Shown here: positions 48,992-58,242 of the stretch, piece after piece
Numbering within the stretch: position 1 is the stretch's first letter
Layout of the letters: every line of letters begins with the position of its first letter
Source: Leuconostoc palmae
GTDB lineage: Bacteria; Bacillota; Bacilli; Lactobacillales; Lactobacillaceae
Direction: 5' to 3'
Length of the DNA stretch: 64,000 nt
NCBI RefSeq assembly: GCF_019656075.1
Contig: NZ_BPKZ01000001.1
Span: 202,717 to 266,716, forward strand
The notes under the pieces: generated by a model
The model's database searches: none
What the model was told of the DNA's origin: nothing
The model's input: the letters and a program-made list of their open reading frames with translations, nothing else
Made by a program: the position numbers and the translations under genes

Positions 48992-50179
48992 AAAAAATAT
49001 TATATTGTCTTTCAACAATAACAATTGACACAATCATTAAAGCAAACATAACTAGTGCCACAATTAACTGTGGCTGCCAACTATGAAACCAACCATATGC
49101 ATAACCAAACAATGCAGGTCCCAATGCAGCTAACAAATAGCCACCACTTTGCGACATGCCTGATAACTCAGCAGTTTGCATTGGAGAATCCGTCTTCAAA
49201 CTAAAGGTTGACATTAAGTATGGGAATAACACTGAGGTGCTAATCCCTATCAGTAGATTAACAACTAGCCAATACCAAAAACTACCAACTTGATGTAATA
49301 GTAGCACATACCCTAATACTCCAAGAGCTGAAATACCACTAATAAACATTTGACGCATGCGTTTGGTCATATTAGAAATTATGGTTGGCACAATCAAAGC
49401 TGCAGGTAATCCAATCAGTGAATTCAAACCTGAAAAAGCACCAGCAATTTCAGGAGATAAGCCTGTTTGTACAGTCATAGTTGGCCCCCACGCCATTAGA
49501 ATATAAAACATTGCTGATTGCGCATCCCACTAAAAAATAACAACAGCCAAGCATACTTATTACGCCAAATACCGTTTGATTTTTCTTTAGAAGGAACATG
49601 TGTTTTTTCAGAAAAAGATTTTTGTTTTACTGAAAACCAATCATTTGGCAACCAAATTATCCATGCCATAAGCAATGCGCAACTTAAAATGATTATAACA
49701 GTTTGCCAACCAAATTTAGCAGCTATTGGCGCAGATAAGCCGGCACCGGCAGCAGTTGCTAACATCATACTGAATGTAAACATCGATGTCATTGGCCCAA
49801 TTTTTGTCGGAAAATAGGTTCGAATAACACTTGGTAACAAGACATTCATATGTGCGATGCCTATACCCAAAAGCAAAGTTCCAACGTATAACAATGGCGT
49901 ATTGACAACTCTCATCGCAGAACCAAGAATCATCAACAAAATCATTACCGAAAATGCGCGTTCTAATCCTAACTTTTCAGCAGTCTTAGGCACAGCCGAA
50001 GAAAATAGCGCAAAAGCTATTAAAGGGATAGTCGTTAAAATACCCAGTTCACCAACTGGAACATGCTAAGCTTCAGCAATATTGTTGATAATGGGCGGAA
50101 TAGAGGTAAATGGCAAACGTAATACCATACCAATAACAATAATACCTGGAATAAGATATTTACTATGCTTTTTATTCAT
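48990..50179 (-). pseudogene. MFS transporter of the CynX/NimT type, broken by a nonsense codon and a frameshift
   Basis: The full protein would be about 395 residues with twelve spans. It starts at ATG 50179 (GAGGG upstream) with GIIVIGMVLRLPFTSIPP, an N-terminus typical of the CynX-like MFS branch. An in-frame TAG at 50066-50068 interrupts codon 38 (NIAEA-stop-HVPVGE). Near 49520-49523 a duplicated GC dinucleotide shifts the frame: GMRNQQCF is read where GMQSAMFYIL would continue in the other frame. The remaining sequence is otherwise well preserved to the stop at 48990, so inactivation looks recent. Substrate unknown. Confidence 0.85.
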
Positions 50180-50211
50180 TACGCCCTCTTTTTTAATAAT
50201 TTTCTTGAAAT

Positions 50212-50245
50212 AAAACGACCCCGCTCGATATGAGCGACGCCGTTT
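50212..50245 (-). terminator. fusA terminator
   Basis: AAACGGCGTCGCTC pairs with GAGCGGGGTCGTTT over 14 positions with one mismatch and two wobbles; TTTTATTTC follows on the minus strand, about 40 bases after the fusA stop. Confidence 0.75.
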
Positions 50246-50285
50246 ATACTGAACCATCTGTCAGTTTAATAGTAAAGATGATAGA

Positions 50286-52397
50286 TTATGCTTCTTTACC
50301 ACTATTTTTGATAATTTCTTCTTGAATGTTCTTAGGAACAGCTTCATAATGATCAAATACCATTTGGAATGTACCACGACCTTGCGTTGCAGAACGCAAA
50401 GTTGTTGCATAGCCAAACATTTCTGACAAAGGCACCTTAGCCTTAACAGCCAAAACAGGTCCACGAGATTCTTGACCTTCAATCATACCACGGCGTGCTG
50501 AGACGTGTCCCATAACATCACCAAGATTGTCTTCAGGTGCAACAATATCAACCGCCATGATTGGTTCAAGAATAACTGCACCAGCAGTCTTTGATGCTTC
50601 TTTCAAGGCTAATGAAGCAGCAATCTTAAAGGCAGCTTCAGAAGAATCGACATCGTGGTATGAACCATCGTACAACTTAGCTTTCAAATCAACCAATGGG
50701 AATCCAGCCAATGGTCCAGAATTCAAAGCATCTTTCAAACCTGCTTCAACTGATGGAATATATTCACGAGGCACAACACCACCAACGATAGCATCTTCGA
50801 ATTCGAATCCAGCGCCTTCTTCGTTTGGTGAGAATTCGATGTAAACATCACCATATTGTCCCTTACCACCAGATTGACGCTTGAAGTAACCACGTGCCTG
50901 CACTGTTTGTGTAAATGCTTCACGGTAGGCAACTTGAGGTGCCCCAACTGTTGCTTCAACGTTAAATTCACGGCGCATACGATCAACCATGATATCCAAT
51001 TGCAATTCACCCATTCCAGCAATCAATGTATCACCAGTTTCAGGGTTTGTTGTTGCACGGAATGATGGGTCTTCTTCAGCTAACTTTTGAATAGCATTAG
51101 ACAATTTGTCTTGATCAGCTTTCGTCTTTGGTTCGATAGCCAATTCAATAACTGGTTCTGGGAATTCCATTGATTCAAGAACCAATTGATGATCAACGGC
51201 TGTCAAAGAATCACCAGTTGTCGTGTTCTTCAAACCAATAGCTGCAGCAATATCACCTGAGAAAACTTCATCAATTTCTGTACGTGATGTCGCGTGCATT
51301 TGTAGCAAGCGACCAACACGTTCACGCGTGTCAGAAGACGTGTTTTGTACGTACGAACCTGATTGCAAAGTACCAGTATAAACACGCATAAATGTCAAAC
51401 GGCCAACGAATGGATCAGTCATAATCTTAAAGGCCAAGGCAGCAAATGACTTGCTATCATCAGCAATTAAATCAACTTCTTCACCTGTCTTTGGATCATT
51501 AGCAACATATGGCTTAACATCCAAAGGTCCTGGCAAATAATCAACAACGGCATCCAACATCATTTGAACACCCTTATCTTTATAGGCAGAACCTGCAAGA
51601 ACTGGGTAGAATTGCAATGCCAAAGTTGCACGACGAATTGCAGCCTTTAATTCTTCAACAGAAATATCTTCACCTTCAAGGTACTTTTCCATCAAATCAT
51701 CATCAACATCAGCAACAGCTTCAATTAAAGTATTGCGCTTTTCTTCAGCTAACTCTTTTAATTCTGCAGGAATTTCACGTGGTTCCCACTTTTCACCCAA
51801 CTCATCGACTGGATAATAAGCCTCTTGTGTAACCAAGTCAATAATAGCTTCGAAATCATCTTCTGCACCGATTGGCCATTGGATAGCTTCAGCGTTAACT
51901 TGCAAACGTTCGTGCATTGATTCAACTGACATACCAAAATCAGCACCCATCTTATCCATCTTATTAACAAAGACGATACGTGGTACATCGTATGTTGTTG
52001 CTTGACGCCAAACAGTTTCAGTTTGTGGTTCAACACCAGCTGCACCATCAAGAACCGCTACAGCACCATCAAGAACACGCAAAGCACGTTCAACTTCAAT
52101 TGTAAAGTCAACGTGACCTGGTGTATCGATGATGTTAACACGGTATGGTGTCTTTGCGAATTGGTCAAAGAAGCCATGCCATACAGCTGTTGTGGCAGCT
52201 GATTGGATTGTGATTCCACGTTCCTTTTCTTGTTCCATGAAATCCATTTGTGAAGCACCATCGTGTGTTTCACCAATTTTGTGAATTTTACCTGTGTAAT
52301 ACAAGATACGTTCCGTAGTTGTTGTCTTACCCGCATCGATGTGGGCCATGATACCAATATTACGTGTACGTTCTAGTGGGTATTCACGTTTTGCCAT
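50286..52397 (-). CDS. fusA: elongation factor G
   Basis: EF-G drives ribosomal translocation and, with RRF, recycling. 703 residues. G1 [19 protein letters not shown] (residue 17 onward), switch [12 protein letters not shown]4 [10 protein letters not shown], then domains II-V. The domain III motif usually GMGELHLDI reads GMGELQLDI. No cysteine is present, including places that are usually Cys (PVLCGSA reads PVLAGSA). It ends the rpsL-rpsG-fusA cluster; tuf is not adjacent. A terminator between rpsG and fusA suggests partly independent expression. Confidence 0.98.
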   Translation of the reverse strand: MAKREYPLERTRNIGIMAHIDAGKTTTTERILYYTGKIHKIGETHDGASQMDFMEQEKERGITIQSAATTAVWHGFFDQFAKTPYRVNIIDTPGHVDFTIEVERALRVLDGAVAVLDGAAGVEPQTETVWRQATTYDVPRIVFVNKMDKMGADFGMSVESMHERLQVNAEAIQWPIGAEDDFEAIIDLVTQEAYYPVDELGEKWEPREIPAELKELAEEKRNTLIEAVADVDDDLMEKYLEGEDISVEELKAAIRRATLALQFYPVLAGSAYKDKGVQMMLDAVVDYLPGPLDVKPYVANDPKTGEEVDLIADDSKSFAALAFKIMTDPFVGRLTFMRVYTGTLQSGSYVQNTSSDTRERVGRLLQMHATSRTEIDEVFSGDIAAAIGLKNTTTGDSLTAVDHQLVLESMEFPEPVIELAIEPKTKADQDKLSNAIQKLAEEDPSFRATTNPETGDTLIAGMGELQLDIMVDRMRREFNVEATVGAPQVAYREAFTQTVQARGYFKRQSGGKGQYGDVYIEFSPNEEGAGFEFEDAIVGGVVPREYIPSVEAGLKDALNSGPLAGFPLVDLKAKLYDGSYHDVDSSEAAFKIAASLALKEASKTAGAVILEPIMAVDIVAPEDNLGDVMGHVSARRGMIEGQESRGPVLAVKAKVPLSEMFGYATTLRSATQGRGTFQMVFDHYEAVPKNIQEEIIKNSGKEA

Positions 52398-52433
52398 TGT
52401 GAGTTATCTCCTGGTTTTGTTCTATATGCAACA

Positions 52434-52496
52434 AAAAGCGACACAGAATTGTGTTCGCTTTTTGATGGTAAAAGCCAATAGTGCTTTACCATCTAC
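52434..52496 (-). terminator. rpsG-fusA intergenic tandem hairpins
   Basis: In transcript order, GATGGTAAA/TTTACCATC (52464-52493) is followed directly by a stem AAAAAGCGA-ACACA/TGTGTCGCTTTTT (52434-52463) ending in a T run. The second is a good terminator or attenuator within the str operon; fusA begins about 36 bases further on. Confidence 0.7.
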
Positions 52497-52596
52497 TGTC
52501 ATTTTACACTATTTATTGCGATGTGAACGATTAAATTTAGCATCCCAATAAATGATGGTTTAATTTAAGCACAACACACAAGGTGTGCCAAAAATT

Positions 52597-53067
52597 TTAC
52601 CAACGATAGTGCGCGAATGCACGGTTAGCTTCAGCCATCTTATGCGTATCTTCACGCTTCTTAACAGATGCACCAGTATCATTAGCTGCATCCATGATTT
52701 CCTTAGCTAAACGTTCATCCATTGTGTGTTCGTTACGCAAACGTGAGTAGTTTACTAACCAACGCAATCCCAATGTTGTACGACGGTCAGGGCGTACTTC
52801 GATTGGCACCTGATAGTTAGATCCACCAACACGGCGAGCCTTAACTTCCAATACAGGCATGATGTTTTCCATTGCTTGTTCGAAAACTTCCAATGGTTCG
52901 TTACCAGTAGCTTCCTTGATACGATCAAAAGCATCATACAAGATTGTTGAAGCAGTTCCACGCTTACCATCAAGCATCAACTTGTTGATCAAACGTGAAA
53001 CGAGCTTTGAATTGTAAATTGGGTCAGGCAAAACTTCCTGACGCTTAGTATAACCTTTACGTGGCAT
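52597..53067 (-). CDS. rpsG: 30S ribosomal protein S7
   Basis: S7 (156 aa) organises the 30S head and the E site. [58 protein letters not shown] and [13 protein letters not shown] at the C-terminus are typical. Follows rpsL by 15 bases. Confidence 0.97.
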   Translation of the reverse strand: MPRKGYTKRQEVLPDPIYNSKLVSRLINKLMLDGKRGTASTILYDAFDRIKEATGNEPLEVFEQAMENIMPVLEVKARRVGGSNYQVPIEVRPDRRTTLGLRWLVNYSRLRNEHTMDERLAKEIMDAANDTGASVKKREDTHKMAEANRAFAHYRW

Positions 53068-53082
53068 TTGTCAGTCTCCTTC

Positions 53083-53496
53083 TTACTTCTTTGGCGCCTT
53101 TGTGCCGTACTTTGAACGTGATGTCATACGTCCGTCAACACCAGCTGTATCCAATGCACCACGAATAATGTGGTAACGCACACCAGGCAAATCCTTAACA
53201 CGACCACCGCGAATCAAAACAACAGAGTGTTCTTGCAAGTTGTGACCAATACCTGGAATATAAGCAGTCACTTCGTACAAGTTTGAAAGACGTACACGAG
53301 CGTACTTACGCAAAGCTGAGTTAGGCTTCTTTGGTGTCATTGTACCAACACGTGTCGCAACACCACGTTTTTGTGGTGCAACGTTGTTTGTTGCTTTCTT
53401 CTTCATTGAGTTATAGCCGAAGTTCAAAGCTGGTGACTTTGACTTAGTCGCATTTGACTTACGAGGCTTGCGAACCAATTGGTTAATTGTAGGCAT
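53083..53496 (-). CDS. rpsL: 30S ribosomal protein S12
   Basis: S12 (137 aa) sits at the decoding centre. [31 protein letters not shown] and [19 protein letters not shown] are present; the two lysines whose change gives streptomycin resistance (in TPKKPNS and RVKDLPG) are wild type. The usually conserved GVCTRVGT reads GVATRVGT, another lost cysteine. First gene of the str operon. Confidence 0.97.
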   Translation of the reverse strand: MPTINQLVRKPRKSNATKSKSPALNFGYNSMKKKATNNVAPQKRGVATRVGTMTPKKPNSALRKYARVRLSNLYEVTAYIPGIGHNLQEHSVVLIRGGRVKDLPGVRYHIIRGALDTAGVDGRMTSRSKYGTKAPKK

Positions 53497-53759
53497 GCTA
53501 CGGTCTCCTTAAATTTTTATTAAATTCACAGTTCCAGGTGTATCATTTTTGTTTTAAAACAAAAATGCTCACTGAATATCTGCTAACAATTGCCTTTACA
53601 GTGCCGTTCAGCACGTTGTGAGTATATCACAGAACAGATAACTTAAAAGCACGTCAAATATAATAACAGATTTTCATCCATTGTCAATAGTATCCATCAA
53701 CTTTAATCATTGACTAAATAATCATGTGAGAAATACTTTTTCACAACGTCTAATAAATT
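53497..53759 (-). promoter_or_regulatory. str operon promoter and leader, divergent from the prepilin peptidase gene
   Basis: On the minus strand TTGACA (53687-53682) and TATTAT (65-60 of the same block, spacer 16) start a leader of about 150 bases. It contains a perfect 24-base AT-rich palindrome at 53544-53567 (arms CATTTTTGTTTT). On the plus strand TTGACT and ATACTT, 17 bases apart near 53711-53739, could drive the divergent gene. Confidence 0.55.
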
Positions 53760-54431
53760 ATGGAAAATTTATTACTTATTTTACTAAATTCAGTTATCAC
53801 ATCATCAATTATTTGCTTAGCTGATCGCGTTAATAACCATATCCCAATATTTATTAACCGTTCTTTTTGCTTTAATTGTGATCACACGTTATCATGGTAC
53901 GATTTATTACCCGTTATATCAGCGATTATAACTAATTTTAAATGTCGTTATTGTCACTATCATTATGGGTTCCGTTATCCTTTATTGGAATTCTTTGGCA
54001 CATTGATTGGACTGCTATTATTTTCAGATTCCAGCCTCTGGATCACATTTTTTTTGATGTTATTTCTTGCATTAGAAGACTGTCATGATCAAAGTATCCA
54101 TGCAAATATTTTAATTCCATGGATACTCTACTTAAGTATTACGCCATGGCAAAGAGATATACATGCTTCATTCATTATTGTCATACTCACGACTGTATTA
54201 TTTCTTGTTTACGTACGACACTCGCTTGGTGCAGGTGATATTCCACCAATTATTTGTTTAACGTTAGTGTCTTCATCAATGTCTTTTGCGTTCACACTTA
54301 TTTGTGCAACAGTTACAGCAGGTATTTACATCTTTGTCAAACATCAAAGACATATACCTTTTATTCCCTTTCTACTTATTGGCTGGTTATTATCAATAGT
54401 TATAGAAAAAGCAATCACTTATTTGTTATAG
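53760..54431 (+). CDS. comC: type IV prepilin peptidase (ComC-like, A24 family)
   Basis: A membrane aspartic peptidase that cleaves and usually methylates class III signal peptides of competence pseudopilins. 223 residues, seven to eight spans. The N-terminal cytoplasmic domain has two CxxC pairs (CFNC, CRYC) in HTLSWYDLLPVISA and the GFRYPLLEFFG segment. The two catalytic Asp appear in ALEDCHDQS and GAGDIPP. The usual GAGDxKL reads GAGDIPP and the first motif is unusual in having His-Asp after it. Isolated between rpsL and clpC. Its ribosome binding site is weak and no cin-box is seen. Confidence 0.85.
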   Translation: MENLLLILLNSVITSSIICLADRVNNHIPIFINRSFCFNCDHTLSWYDLLPVISAIITNFKCRYCHYHYGFRYPLLEFFGTLIGLLLFSDSSLWITFFLMLFLALEDCHDQSIHANILIPWILYLSITPWQRDIHASFIIVILTTVLFLVYVRHSLGAGDIPPIICLTLVSSSMSFAFTLICATVTAGIYIFVKHQRHIPFIPFLLIGWLLSIVIEKAITYLL

Positions 54432-54443
54432 TGATTGCTTTTT
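54406..54443. terminator. bidirectional terminator between comC and clpC
   Basis: AAAAAGCAATCACT and its complement around a ten-base loop; it overlaps the comC stop and the clpC stop. Confidence 0.8.
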
Positions 54444-56919
54444 AAGCTTTAGTGACTGAATTTTCTTTTGGCTTTACTGTAATTTTAATTTCACCATTTT
54501 TTGCACCTATTGTTACAACACTGTCTGTCGTAATATGACCACTGAGCAGCTCTTCGCTTAGCGTATCCTCAACCTTGGTTTGCAGTGCACGTCTGATTGG
54601 TCTCGCTCCATATTCTGGATCAAAACCGGCACTAGCAACAACATCAATCGCAGCAGGAGTTATTTTAATAGATATGCCTTGTTCAGATACACGCTGCAAG
54701 AGAGCACGGCTCATCAACTTGACAATTTGATGCAATTCCTCCTTAGTTAACGACTCAAATACCACAGCTTCATCTAATCGATTAATAAATTCTGGTCTAA
54801 ATGTTTCTTTTAGTGTTTCTCGTATCTTTTCTGCAACAGCTTCATGATTATCTTTCAAATCAACAGCGCCAAACCCCATAGATTTTTCATCACGTAAACG
54901 CGTAGCTCCGAGGTTAGATGTCATGATAATAATTGTGTTTCGAAAGTCGACTTTACGCCCCTTAGAGTCTGTTAAAAACCCATCATCAAATACTTGTAAC
55001 ATGAGATTAAAAATATCTTGGTGCGCTTTTTCCGCTTCATCTAATAGTACAACAGAATAGGGATGATTTCTAACTTGCTCAGTTAGTTGACCACCTTCAT
55101 CATAGCCAACATATCCTGGTGCTGAACCTACTAATCGTGAAGCAGACCAACGTTCCTGATATTCCGACATATCAATACGAATAATATTATCTTCGCTACC
55201 AAACATAGCTTCAGCCAATGCTTTAGCTAATTCAGTTTTTCCAACACCCGTTGGTCCAAGAAACATAAAAGTTCCAATAGGGCGACTAGGATCTTTCAAG
55301 CCTGATCGTGCACGACGTATTGCTCTGGCTACAGATGATACAGCAGTTTTTTGACCAATAACACGGCGTCCCAATACATCCTCTAAATTAACTAGACGTT
55401 GCTGTTCATTTTTTTCGAGTTGAGTTAACGGTACGCCTGTCTGTTGCGATATAACCTCAGCAATGTCTTCCTCCGTAACGTGAAGATCATAATGAGGTTG
55501 TTCGTTTTTATTCTGTTCTTCAAGCTTGGATTCGGCTTTATTAATACGAGACTTGAGTTTCATCTCTTCTGTGCGATATCTCGCTGCCGTCTCAAAATCC
55601 AAGTTAACAATAGCAGATTCTTTGGCTGCAGTAGTCTCTACTAACCTAGCCTTGTTTTTTGTCAATGCATTTGGACGACCAATTGCATCAATTCTTACTT
55701 TAGCACCTGCTTCATCCATCAAGTCAATCGCCTTATCAGGCAAAAATCTATCAGTAATATATCTAGCAGATAATTTAACAGCAGCTTGAACTGCTTCATC
55801 ATCAATTGCTACTTGATGATGTGATTCAAATTTTGGTCTGATACCATTCAAAATTGCGATAGCATCCTCTTGGGAAGGTTCATTAACAGTCACTGGTGCA
55901 AATCTTCTCTCTAATGCAGCATCTGATTCAACATATTTTTGGTATTCATCAAAAGTTGTTGCACCAAGTGTCTGCAACTCACCACGTGCCAAAGCTGGTT
56001 TTAAAATATTTGATGCATCAATAGCACCTTCTGCGCCACCGGCACCAATTAAAGTGTGCAACTCATCAATAAATAAAATAGTATGTTCATCATTGTAAAT
56101 TTCATCAATGATTTTTTTCAATCGATCTTCAAATTCACCACGGTACTTAGTACCCGCCACCAATGATCCCATATCTAATGCCATCAAGCGCTTATTTTTA
56201 AGCGTATCTGGTACTTCATTACTGATAATTTTTTGGGCTAATCCCTCAGCTATTGCTGTTTTACCTACACCAGGTTCTCCAATTAAGACAGGATTATTTT
56301 TAGTGCGACGAGAAAGAATTTGAACAACACGTCGTACTTCTTGATCCCGTCCAATAATAGGATCCATTTTACCTTCTCGTGCAACTTGGGTTAAGTCTCG
56401 AGCCAAACTATCCAACGTGGGGGTTCCCTGAGAAGATTGTTTCTTCTCACGTTGCTTCATTTGTTTTCTAACATCAGTTACACCTAACTTACGTAAAATT
56501 GCACGACGCATTTCTTGTAGATTTACATCCAAGGCTAAAAGTATACGCGATGATAAAATACTTTCATCTTGTAAAAGTGCTAGCAAAATATGTTCTGTCC
56601 CCATTCGAGACTGCGCTAAGGCTTTAGATTCTTCCACTGACTGTCGCAAAATATCCCCTGCTTTTGGTGAATAGGGGAGATAAACATTTTTATCATAGTG
56701 AGCAGTCATCCCATAACCTGTAAAGTGTTCAATTTCTTCGCGGATATCATCGTCTGATACATTAAATTGACCGAGAATTTTACTAGCTACACCTTCTTTT
56801 TCAATAGCTAAAGATAACAGTAAATGTTCTGTTCCAACAGCCTGATGTTTAAAATATTTAGCTTGTTCTTGTGCCAGAATCAATACATTCTGTGCACTCG
56901 CTGTATAATTATTATCCAT
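54442..56919 (-). CDS. clpC: Clp ATPase ClpC
   Basis: A HSP100 unfoldase feeding ClpP and working with adaptors such as MecA. 825 residues: two Clp-N repeats (about 1-145), AAA-1 with [15 protein letters not shown] (about 212) and [18 protein letters not shown], a UVR/M-domain near 430, and AAA-2 with [20 protein letters not shown] (about 556). A C-terminal tail follows. A ClpP-binding loop is expected but not checked. Upstream, TATAAT (56972-56967) gives a leader of about 45 bases; I see no clear CtsR direct repeat. ctsR and mcsAB, which accompany clpC in Bacillus, are absent. Confidence 0.96.
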   Translation of the reverse strand: MDNNYTASAQNVLILAQEQAKYFKHQAVGTEHLLLSLAIEKEGVASKILGQFNVSDDDIREEIEHFTGYGMTAHYDKNVYLPYSPKAGDILRQSVEESKALAQSRMGTEHILLALLQDESILSSRILLALDVNLQEMRRAILRKLGVTDVRKQMKQREKKQSSQGTPTLDSLARDLTQVAREGKMDPIIGRDQEVRRVVQILSRRTKNNPVLIGEPGVGKTAIAEGLAQKIISNEVPDTLKNKRLMALDMGSLVAGTKYRGEFEDRLKKIIDEIYNDEHTILFIDELHTLIGAGGAEGAIDASNILKPALARGELQTLGATTFDEYQKYVESDAALERRFAPVTVNEPSQEDAIAILNGIRPKFESHHQVAIDDEAVQAAVKLSARYITDRFLPDKAIDLMDEAGAKVRIDAIGRPNALTKNKARLVETTAAKESAIVNLDFETAARYRTEEMKLKSRINKAESKLEEQNKNEQPHYDLHVTEEDIAEVISQQTGVPLTQLEKNEQQRLVNLEDVLGRRVIGQKTAVSSVARAIRRARSGLKDPSRPIGTFMFLGPTGVGKTELAKALAEAMFGSEDNIIRIDMSEYQERWSASRLVGSAPGYVGYDEGGQLTEQVRNHPYSVVLLDEAEKAHQDIFNLMLQVFDDGFLTDSKGRKVDFRNTIIIMTSNLGATRLRDEKSMGFGAVDLKDNHEAVAEKIRETLKETFRPEFINRLDEAVVFESLTKEELHQIVKLMSRALLQRVSEQGISIKITPAAIDVVASAGFDPEYGARPIRRALQTKVEDTLSEELLSGHITTDSVVTIGAKNGEIKITVKPKENSVTKA

Positions 56920-57015
56920 ATCATGCCCTCCATTTTTTAGGCAACGGTTGTCTAATGTTGATTTATATTATAGCGCATTTTAATACACATTAAAAATAAT
57001 TGTATTGCATAACTG

Positions 57016-57044
57016 AAAAGGCCGAAACTTGACGTTCCGACCTT
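57016..57044 (-). terminator. prfB terminator
   Basis: AAGGTCGGAAC pairs with GTTTCGGCCTT (two wobbles) around GTCAA; TTTT follows on the minus strand, just after the prfB stop. Confidence 0.75.
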
Positions 57045-58161
57045 AGTTAGGATTTTTTAGACTGAGTTGCCACTGTAAATAAGCATTAATAAATGGATCT
57101 AAATCACCATCTAATACCTGCTGTGGTTGATTAGTTTCATAGTTTGTGCGATGATCTTTAACCATCTGATACGGATGTAAGACATAAGACCTAATTTGTG
57201 ATCCCCATCCGTTTTCCATCTTGTCTCCTGTTAGCGCAGCTCGCTCAGCCTCCTGCTTTTCAAGTTCTAACTGATAAAGTTTACCCTTAAGGAGTTTCAT
57301 CGCATAGTCACGATTACCATATTGTGTACGTTCCACTGTAGAAGATACAACAATACCAGTTGGTTCGTGAGTCAAACGCACCCCTGTAGAAACTTTGTTA
57401 ACGTTTTGACCACCAGCGCCACCCGAACGGAAAACATCCATTTTGATGTCGTCATCCCTAACTTCCACTTCAATCGTATCATCTAACTCTGGCATAACAT
57501 CCACACTCACAAAGCTTGTATGGCGACGACCAGCTGAATCAAACGGTGATATTCGAACAAATCGATGTACACCCTTTTCACTGCGTAAAAATCCAAACGC
57601 ATTATGTCCAGTTATTTTAATCGTTGCACTATCTATACCAGCTTCGTCCCCAGCATGGTAGTCTAACACATCAACTTGAAATCCATGTTGCTGTGCCCAA
57701 CGAGTGTACATACGATAGAGATTAGCTCCCCAATCTGTTGATTCGGTTCCACCAGATCCAGGGTGTACTTCCAAAATCGCATTATTAGCGTCATAAGGTT
57801 CTGTTAAAAGTTGTTCTAAATTATATGCTTCAACATCCTTTTGTGCTTTTAAAATAGTTAATTCTAACTCTTCATTGGTATCCATATCGTCAGGATCTTC
57901 TGAAACCATATCAATAAGCACTTCAATTTCTTCAGCTTGACTGGTTAGATTCAAAAAAGAGTCTCGCCTATTTTTCAAAACATTATTTTCTTCAATAACC
58001 TTTTGTGCTTTATTATTGTCATCCCAAAAACTAGGTTCTGTCATACGATTTTCATAGTCAGCAATTTCTTCCGTCAATGCTTCTAAATCGAGCGTCCCAC
58101 GAAATCTCTCTATATTCTCTTGTATGTCAGCTAAGGCATGCTTAGCATCAATAATTTCCAT
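57043..58161 (-). CDS. prfB: peptide chain release factor 2, without programmed frameshift
   Basis: RF2 terminates at UAA and UGA. 372 residues in one uninterrupted frame. The stop-recognition motif SPF appears in [15 protein letters not shown] and the catalytic GGQ in [13 protein letters not shown]. In most bacteria codon 26 is an in-frame UGA requiring a +1 shift (CTT-TGA). Here the same place reads GGG ACG CTC GAT TTA (FRGTLDLE), so neither the UGA nor the slippery CTT exists and autoregulation by frameshifting is lost. ATG 58161 has AAAGGG upstream. Confidence 0.97.
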   Translation of the reverse strand: MEIIDAKHALADIQENIERFRGTLDLEALTEEIADYENRMTEPSFWDDNNKAQKVIEENNVLKNRRDSFLNLTSQAEEIEVLIDMVSEDPDDMDTNEELELTILKAQKDVEAYNLEQLLTEPYDANNAILEVHPGSGGTESTDWGANLYRMYTRWAQQHGFQVDVLDYHAGDEAGIDSATIKITGHNAFGFLRSEKGVHRFVRISPFDSAGRRHTSFVSVDVMPELDDTIEVEVRDDDIKMDVFRSGGAGGQNVNKVSTGVRLTHEPTGIVVSSTVERTQYGNRDYAMKLLKGKLYQLELEKQEAERAALTGDKMENGWGSQIRSYVLHPYQMVKDHRTNYETNQPQQVLDGDLDPFINAYLQWQLSLKNPN

Positions 58162-58181
58162 CTGTTTTACCCTTTCAAAAC

Positions 58182-58205
58182 AAAAGCGAACACAAAGTTC
58201 GCTAT
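58182..58205 (-). terminator. secA terminator / prfB leader hairpin
   Basis: GCGAAC and GTTCGC close a five-base loop, followed by TTTTGTTTT on the minus strand. It separates secA from prfB, about 20 bases before the prfB ATG. Confidence 0.6.
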
Positions 58206-58242
58206 TATCACTACAATAAACGTTGTTAACCTTTTTATCTAG

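Noticed and set aside
52438..58205. Similar hairpins near fusA and prfB (GCGAAC / GTTCGC cores) considered as a dispersed repeat family
   Set aside because: Similarity is limited to a few stem bases expected by chance in terminators.
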